Source: Roseivirga misakiensis (GTDB lineage: Bacteria; Bacteroidota; Bacteroidia; Cytophagales; Cyclobacteriaceae). Taken from it: DNA of 64,000 nucleotides. Shown here piece by piece: positions 59,282 to 64,000 of the stretch. Within the stretch, counting starts at the first letter, position 1. The number at the start of each line of letters is the position of its first letter. A model generated the notes under the pieces. That model saw only the letters and a program-made list of their open reading frames with translations. It did no database searches and was not told where the DNA came from. The DNA lies in the NCBI RefSeq assembly GCF_001747105.1, contig NZ_MDGQ01000003.1, positions 992,001 to 1,056,000 on the forward strand, read 5' to 3'. The position numbers were made by a program, and so were the translations under genes.

Positions 59282-61378
59282 ATGGCAATAATTAATACGC
59301 TTCGTGAGAAAATGGGAAAACTACTCGTAGTAGTAGTTGGGTTCTCAATCTTAGCCTTTGTACTAACCGACTTTTTAAGCCAAAATTCTAGCTTGTTTGG
59401 TAATAGTAGAAATGTAGGTGTGATTGACGGAGAAGAAGTTTCACAAGAAGTATTCGCAACGTACGTTCAAAACGCAACTGCTGGTTACGGTGCTACTACT
59501 CCTCAATTTACGCAGCTAATTAGAGATAATATTTGGAACAGCATGGTTGCAAATACCGCGTACTCTAATAAGCTAAACGAACTAGGATTAGAAATTGGAA
59601 ATAACGAAAGAGTTGACATGGTTCAGGGAAAGAATATTTCTCAGAGCATGAACGACTTCTTCCTACGAAACCTTGGGGCTAATGATGTACCCTCTATCAA
59701 AACATTCTTAAGCCAGCTAAACCTTTATGACCCACGTGTTCAAGCGGCTTTTGCCAATGCAGAGCAGCAAGCCATGTTCGAAAGAACTATCGAGAAGTTC
59801 GAAAACATGTTGGCAAAAACAGAGTACGCTACGCTGGCAGATGCCAAAAAAGCTTATCAAGAACAGCTAGCTTTTGCCGATGTAGATTACCTATACGTGC
59901 CTTACGCAACAGTAACGGATACTCAAATAGGACAGGTAACAGACGCGGAAATCCGTGAATACCTTTCAGCGAATAAAGATGATTTTAAAGTAGAGGAAAC
60001 ACGAGATATCGACTACGTTTCATTCCCAGTTATTCCTTCTTCTTCTGACTCTGCTGATTACATGGCAGACATGGAAAGCTACAAAAGACAATTAGAATCA
60101 AGCCAAAACGATTCTACTTATGCAACTAGTATTACGGAGCAAGGTGTTGGGTTTGCAACTTACGACCCGACCGCTTTACCACTACAAATAGCTGATAACT
60201 TATCGTCTTTAAAAGTTGGAGATGTAGTTGGCCCTGAGCTAAGCAATGGTATTTACACATTGCACAAGCTTTCAGGAGTAGTACCTACCGATAGCGAATT
60301 CGCAAGAGCAAGTCAGATTGTATTCAATACTGGCGGCCTATCTGCCTCTGACAAAGCGGGTGTTAGAAAAACAGCCAATGACGTTTTAAGAAGAGCAAGA
60401 AACGGTGAATCTTTCGGAGATTTAGCTAGAGAATTTAGCCAAGGTGCTTACAACAATGTAGGTGGCGACATGGGCTGGATCAAGAAAGGTGATACAAAAT
60501 CAGCCGACATCGAATCAGCAGTATTCAGTGCAAGAAGAAAAGGCATTGTTAGAAGGTTAGTAGAAACTGATAACAACATTTACATAGTAAACGTAACGGA
60601 GACTAAAATTCAGAACAGATACAAAGTTGCTCAAATCATAGTAGAGCTTACGCCATCTCAAGCGACTATCGACAAGGTTTACAGAGAATCTGGTTTGTTT
60701 GCTAGCAATGCAAAAAGCATTAGCGCATTCGATGATTATGTAAGTGAAAAAGGATACACAAGATTTAGTGGTGTTGAAATCAACAGAGATGCGATTTCAA
60801 TCGGCCGTATGAACAACGCCAGACAAATTGTTTCTTGGTTATACGGAGAAGCATCAGTTGGAGACGTTAAAAACTTTGATCTTGATAATGAGTATGTAGT
60901 AGCTGTATACAGAAATAAAACTGAAGAAGGCACTAAATCTCTTGATGCTGCTAGATCTGAGATCACAGATATTTTAAGAAAAGAGAAAAAGGCCGAATAT
61001 ATCATGGCCAAGCTCAATGGTCTTTCAGGCTCTATCTCTGAAATGGCAAAATCTTATGGAAATGAGGCTATTGTATTAAACAACCCAACACTTAAATTGG
61101 CAGACAACAGCCTTCCAAATGCAGGTATTGCTCCTGAAGCGATCGGTGCTGCATTTGCGCTTAAGAATCCAGGAGAAAAAACAGCCCCTCACAAGGTAGA
61201 TAACCAAGGTGTTGTCATCATTGAACTGAAATCAATGTCTGAAGCTTCAGAAATCGGTGATTATACCTCTTACGAAAATCAAATCATTCAAGACGCTTAC
61301 AACGCTATTAAAACTTTACTGAGAGAATCGGTGATTGATAAAGTTGAAGTGGTCGATGAACGTTACAAATACTATTAA
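59282..61378 (+). CDS. PpiD/SurA-like peptidyl-prolyl isomerase chaperone
   Basis: 698 residues. One N-terminal membrane helix (about 12-30) anchors it, then a SurA_N-type region (GVIDGEEVSQEVFATYV), and a parvulin rotamase domain (about 340-445: ARASQIVFNTGG, ARNGESFGDLAREFSQGAYNNVGGDMGWIKKG). A second, partial rotamase-like region follows. The layout is that of PpiD: a periplasmic chaperone for outer-membrane proteins. It follows lptC and the CNNM gene but has its own promoter. Confidence 0.88.
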   Translation: MAIINTLREKMGKLLVVVVGFSILAFVLTDFLSQNSSLFGNSRNVGVIDGEEVSQEVFATYVQNATAGYGATTPQFTQLIRDNIWNSMVANTAYSNKLNELGLEIGNNERVDMVQGKNISQSMNDFFLRNLGANDVPSIKTFLSQLNLYDPRVQAAFANAEQQAMFERTIEKFENMLAKTEYATLADAKKAYQEQLAFADVDYLYVPYATVTDTQIGQVTDAEIREYLSANKDDFKVEETRDIDYVSFPVIPSSSDSADYMADMESYKRQLESSQNDSTYATSITEQGVGFATYDPTALPLQIADNLSSLKVGDVVGPELSNGIYTLHKLSGVVPTDSEFARASQIVFNTGGLSASDKAGVRKTANDVLRRARNGESFGDLAREFSQGAYNNVGGDMGWIKKGDTKSADIESAVFSARRKGIVRRLVETDNNIYIVNVTETKIQNRYKVAQIIVELTPSQATIDKVYRESGLFASNAKSISAFDDYVSEKGYTRFSGVEINRDAISIGRMNNARQIVSWLYGEASVGDVKNFDLDNEYVVAVYRNKTEEGTKSLDAARSEITDILRKEKKAEYIMAKLNGLSGSISEMAKSYGNEAIVLNNPTLKLADNSLPNAGIAPEAIGAAFALKNPGEKTAPHKVDNQGVVIIELKSMSEASEIGDYTSYENQIIQDAYNAIKTLLRESVIDKVEVVDERYKYY

Positions 61379-61383
61379 TTTTT

Positions 61384-61411
61384 AAATCGGCCGATTGGCC
61401 GATTTTTTTTT
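61384..61411 (+). terminator. Terminator after the PpiD-like gene
   Basis: AAATCGGCC, loop GATT, GGCCGATTT (61384-61405), followed by a run of T to 61411. Confidence 0.85.
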
Positions 61412-61449
61412 GTGTAACTTTTTCTGATCATCCAGTGTTAGCCTGATCT

Positions 61450-61713
61450 ATGAACGACTATACAACATCGGAATTCAAAAAGAAACTAGACGATATACAC
61501 GACTTCCCTACCGTGTATATGTTTAAGTTTATTGTCACAGAAGACAAAACAGAAGCGGTAGATAAGCTCTTTCCAAATAGCAGCCTTAACTATAAACCGT
61601 CTAGCAAAGGAAAGTACGTAAGCGTAACGGCAAGCGTGATGATGCCTTCAAGCGATCGTGTGATAGAGATTTATAAAGAGGCCAAAAAGATAGAAGGGAT
61701 TATTGCACTTTAA
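61450..61713 (+). CDS. DUF493-family (YbeD-like) protein
   Basis: 87 residues: the short alpha/beta DUF493 fold with FPTVYMFKFIVTEDKT near residue 20, KGKYVSVTASVMMPSSDRVIEIYKEAKKIEGIIAL to the end. The family (E. coli YbeD) has a small regulatory-like fold of unknown job. The stop shares one base with the ATG of the methyltransferase-like gene. Confidence 0.85.
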   Translation: MNDYTTSEFKKKLDDIHDFPTVYMFKFIVTEDKTEAVDKLFPNSSLNYKPSSKGKYVSVTASVMMPSSDRVIEIYKEAKKIEGIIAL

Positions 61714-62405
61714 TGCAAAGGGCAGCGCTTACCATATTATCCATCGCCTTATTATGTTGGTCATGTGGGTCCAATGAATCGAAAACTGAGGAGCAGAAGG
61801 AGCCTGTCATTAAACTTAACGAAGGACCCAAACCTGAGTCAATAGCCAATCAACTAGAGCCTAAAATCGAAGATGTTGAAAGAACAGAATGGCAAAACCC
61901 AGAGTTGATTTTAAACTTTATTGGTGATTTAGAAAGTAAAACCGTAGCTGATGTTGGGGCCGGCGCAGGCTACTTCACCTTTAAATTGGCACGAACTGCC
62001 GAAAAGGTAATCGCTTTAGATATAGACCCAAAGGCACTTGAATATATTGAGAGCCAAAAAGAAATCGTTGGAGATTGGTCAAGTAATATAGAGGCTAGAT
62101 TAACGCCACCCGATGTGCCAAACCTTCTAAATGAGGAGGTAGACCTAGTGCTCATCGTTAACACTTACAGCTATATCCCAAACAAAGAAACCTACTTTCC
62201 GCGCCTTCTAGAGGGTATAAAACCAGGTGGTAAGCTGATCATCGTCGACTTTAAAGTTGAAGATATACCAGTAGGTCCTGCAAATGAATTTAAAACTGCA
62301 CCAAAAGATGTAAGAGCGGCTTTGAGAAAGGCCAAGTTTAAAGGAATTGATATCAACGAGAAAAACCTCAAATATCAATACATTATAAGTGCTGAAAAAC
62401 GATAA
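61713..62405 (+). CDS. Predicted lipoprotein with SAM-dependent methyltransferase fold
   Basis: 230 residues. An N-terminal hydrophobic segment ending in LCWSC (Cys 18) looks like a lipoprotein signal, but the rest is a class I methyltransferase: motif I VADVGAGAGYFTFKLA, acidic post-motif VIALDIDPKALEYI, and VDLVLIVNTYSYIPNKETYFPRLLEGIKPGGKLIIVDFK. It is odd for a SAM-dependent enzyme to carry an export signal, because SAM is cytosolic. Similar exported members exist in Bacteroidota as far as I recall; their substrate is unknown. Overlaps the DUF493 stop (taATG). Confidence 0.75.
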   Translation: MQRAALTILSIALLCWSCGSNESKTEEQKEPVIKLNEGPKPESIANQLEPKIEDVERTEWQNPELILNFIGDLESKTVADVGAGAGYFTFKLARTAEKVIALDIDPKALEYIESQKEIVGDWSSNIEARLTPPDVPNLLNEEVDLVLIVNTYSYIPNKETYFPRLLEGIKPGGKLIIVDFKVEDIPVGPANEFKTAPKDVRAALRKAKFKGIDINEKNLKYQYIISAEKR

Positions 62406-62408
62406 ACT

Positions 62409-62639
62409 ATGTGGGAAGAAAAAGACAACAAACTGACGAGAACATTCGAATTCAGTGATTTTGTAACTGCATTCGGTTTTATGACTAGAGTGGCTATTGC
62501 AGCAGAAAAAATAGACCATCACCCCAATTGGTCGAATGTTTACAACAAGGTCGTTATAGAGTTAACCACACATGACGCGGGAAATATTGTTACCGATAAT
62601 GATCGTAAATTAGCTAAGATCATCGATGGCTTGGTTTAA
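62409..62639 (+). CDS. 4a-hydroxytetrahydrobiopterin dehydratase
   Basis: 76 residues, short for the pterin-4-alpha-carbinolamine dehydratase family (usually about 95-110). The family motif is clear: [53 protein letters not shown], with the active-site histidines (HH-P and T-T-H-D). It regenerates the pterin cofactor used by aromatic amino-acid hydroxylases. The gene lies 3 nt after the methyltransferase-like gene and its stop shares one base with the rsmI start. Confidence 0.85.
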   Translation: MWEEKDNKLTRTFEFSDFVTAFGFMTRVAIAAEKIDHHPNWSNVYNKVVIELTTHDAGNIVTDNDRKLAKIIDGLV

Positions 62640-63316
62640 TGGCTGAAAAGACAAATCTATTTCTTGTACCAACCCCTATTGGCAACTTAGAAGATATTAC
62701 CATTCGTTCGCTGAATGTGCTCAAAGAAGTGGACGTAATTCTGGCTGAGGATACTCGTACCTCAGGAAAACTCTTGAAGCACCACGAAATTAGTAAGCCA
62801 CTACAGAGTTACCACATCTTCAATGAACACAAAGCGGCCGAAAAGCTAGTAGAACGCATGACCGCTGGCGAAACATTTGCCTTAATCTCCGATGCTGGTA
62901 CGCCTGCCATATCTGACCCGGGATTCTTACTAGTTCGAGAAGCTATTAAAGCAGATTTAATTGTCAATTGCCTCCCTGGCGCCACGGCTTTTGTTCCTGC
63001 CTTAGTCAATTCAGGCTTACCTTCAGATAAATTTACATTTGAAGGCTTTTTACCTCATAAGAAAGGTCGTCAAACACGACTGAAAAAACTGGCTGAGGAG
63101 GAAAGAACAATCATCCTCTACGAATCTCCACATCGATTGATTAAGAGTTTAGAGCAACTAAAAGAGTTCTTGGGCGATCGGCAAGCATCAGTTTCAAGAG
63201 AACTCACCAAGATGTTTGAAGAAACGGTACGTGGCTCAATATCAGAAATCATCTCCCATTTCTCCGAAAAAGGGGTAAAAGGTGAGTTCGTTATAGTGAT
63301 AGCGGGAAAAGAGTAG
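62639..63316 (+). CDS. rsmI: 16S rRNA (cytidine-1402-2'-O)-methyltransferase
   Basis: 225 residues. RsmI of the tetrapyrrole-methylase fold: PTPIGNLEDITIRSLNVLKEVDVILAEDTRTSGKLL, LISDAGTPAISDPGFLLVREA, LPGATAFVPALVNSGLPSDKFTFEGFLP and ESPHRLIKSLEQL. It methylates the ribose of C1402 in 16S rRNA. Cytosolic. Overlaps the stop of the preceding dehydratase (taATG). Confidence 0.95.
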   Translation: MAEKTNLFLVPTPIGNLEDITIRSLNVLKEVDVILAEDTRTSGKLLKHHEISKPLQSYHIFNEHKAAEKLVERMTAGETFALISDAGTPAISDPGFLLVREAIKADLIVNCLPGATAFVPALVNSGLPSDKFTFEGFLPHKKGRQTRLKKLAEEERTIILYESPHRLIKSLEQLKEFLGDRQASVSRELTKMFEETVRGSISEIISHFSEKGVKGEFVIVIAGKE

Positions 63317-63321
63317 TAGTC

Positions 63322-64000
63322 CTAGACCGACTTTAAGGATTCTACCAAATAATCTACATCGGCTTTAGTTGTAAAAACAGACAGAGAAATCCTTATACCG
63401 TTAATATCAAATCCACTAATCGGTCGGCAATCGATCATAAATTGATCAAAAAGCACTTTTTTTACATCAGTAGCCTTCTTACCAACAACTTCAACATTTT
63501 GAATCGCACACGATAAATCATTGGCACCAGGGGTTTTCAACTTAAATCGATCATCCGATTCAATTTGTCCTCTAAAATAAGCCTTCAATTCTCTCAATCG
63601 AGCTTCACGCTTTTCTCCACCGATTAAGTTGTAATAATCAACTGCTGTACCCATACCAAGCATTTCAGGGTAGTTTCTCGTATTATAATTCTCCAATCGC
63701 CTGATAGAAGGATCTCTGAAGTGTGCGCGAGACACAATTAACGGCTTCAAATACTTCTGTGAGTCCTTTTTAGCATACAAAATGCCCGTTCCTTTCGGCG
63801 CAAACATAAACTTATGAGCACTTCCAGCATAGAAATCACATTCCAGATCGTGTAAGTCTATTTCAAAAGTACCAGCGGTTTGCGCTGCATCTACTCCCAC
63901 TAAAATCCCTCGCTCATGAGCCATTTGACTCACCTCTTTAACGGGCAAAATCATACCATTAGTGTTGGTTCCATGAACCATAGAAATAACCTTGGTCTTT
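63322..64000 (-). CDS. Class-V aminotransferase-fold PLP enzyme, C-terminal part (cut by window edge)
   Basis: About 226 residues visible on the minus strand; the frame stays open through the right edge, so the N-terminus lies outside. The PLP-binding region is intact: GVDAAQTAGTFEIDLHDLECDFYAGSAHKFMFAPKGTGILY, with the Schiff-base lysine in SAHKF. Members include cysteine desulfurases, isopenicillin-N epimerases and selenocysteine lyases; the visible part does not decide which, although the SAHKFMFAPKGTG pattern is closest to the epimerase-like group. Its 3' end is 5 nt from rsmI's stop, convergent. Confidence 0.8.
   Translation of the reverse strand, partial: KTKVISMVHGTNTNGMILPVKEVSQMAHERGILVGVDAAQTAGTFEIDLHDLECDFYAGSAHKFMFAPKGTGILYAKKDSQKYLKPLIVSRAHFRDPSIRRLENYNTRNYPEMLGMGTAVDYYNLIGGEKREARLRELKAYFRGQIESDDRFKLKTPGANDLSCAIQNVEVVGKKATDVKKVLFDQFMIDCRPISGFDINGIRISLSVFTTKADVDYLVESLKSV

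Noticed and set aside
1-64000. Search for CRISPR arrays, insertion sequences, prophage, tRNA and rRNA genes
   Set aside because: No regularly spaced long repeats, transposase, integrase, phage structural genes or RNA-gene signatures were seen; all dense regions are ordinary chromosomal genes.

Overview
The window is about 64 kb of a chromosome from the phylum Bacteroidota, most likely a marine Cytophagales bacterium (Roseivirga/Fulvivirga-like; the genus is a guess). The evidence is: promoters with the Bacteroidota -7 element TAnnTTTG, almost no Shine-Dalgarno sequences, a GldB-like gliding lipoprotein, a TonB receptor with a carboxypeptidase-like N-terminal domain, several LytS/LytTR pairs, DUF2141, DUF4783 and DUF6702 proteins, and moderate-to-low GC. 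I see no rRNA, tRNA, CRISPR, insertion sequence or prophage.

Left part (1-12.9 kb). The first 12 codons of fumC leave on the minus strand. A LiaF-like membrane protein, a LytS-type kinase and a LytTR regulator follow. Then come a TonB-dependent receptor, two DUF2141 proteins and a TPR-like secreted protein. Three promoters in this stretch carry the same two-part element: half-sites exactly 21 bp apart, with the second exactly 44 bp upstream of a -7 box. This looks like the binding site of the adjacent LytTR regulator. A second LytS/LytTR pair is bracketed by two DUF2306-like membrane proteins. An AraC regulator and a beta-hydroxyacid dehydrogenase follow, and both are preceded by the same 16-bp repeat.

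Middle (13-36 kb). This holds an M1 peptidase with a HupE/UreJ-like protein, DUF6702, DUF3298 and YceI proteins, an M14 peptidase, and a third LytS/LytTR pair. Next to that pair is an unusual minus-strand operon: a membrane-anchored peptidoglycan-binding-domain protein, a coiled-coil protein, a longin/roadblock-like protein, a Ras/Rab-like small GTPase, and a soluble hybrid histidine kinase with receiver and HPt domains. This is my best candidate for a poorly described signalling system. A BlaI/BlaR1-type pair faces an inward-rectifier K+ channel gene across three copies of a 16-bp palindrome. An S9 peptidase follows.

Right part (36-64 kb). This is mostly housekeeping and envelope genes: a PorT-like barrel, gldB, a glycosyltransferase, nth, an ECF sigma factor with a small partner, uvrA, an EamA transporter, nadC, gpmI, a universal stress protein, a Fur-family regulator, an ion antiporter, anmK, coaX, an outer-membrane protein, a TPR protein, lptC, a CNNM/CBS protein, a PpiD-like chaperone, DUF493, a predicted lipoprotein methyltransferase, a pterin dehydratase, rsmI, and the end of a class-V aminotransferase cut by the window edge.

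Several genes (uvrA, gpmI, the K+ channel, the Fur-family gene, the gene at 10284) have a -7 box only 3-7 nt from the start codon, so their mRNAs are probably leaderless or nearly so. In two places (1148 and 57151) the T-run of a terminator hairpin runs straight into the next start codon.
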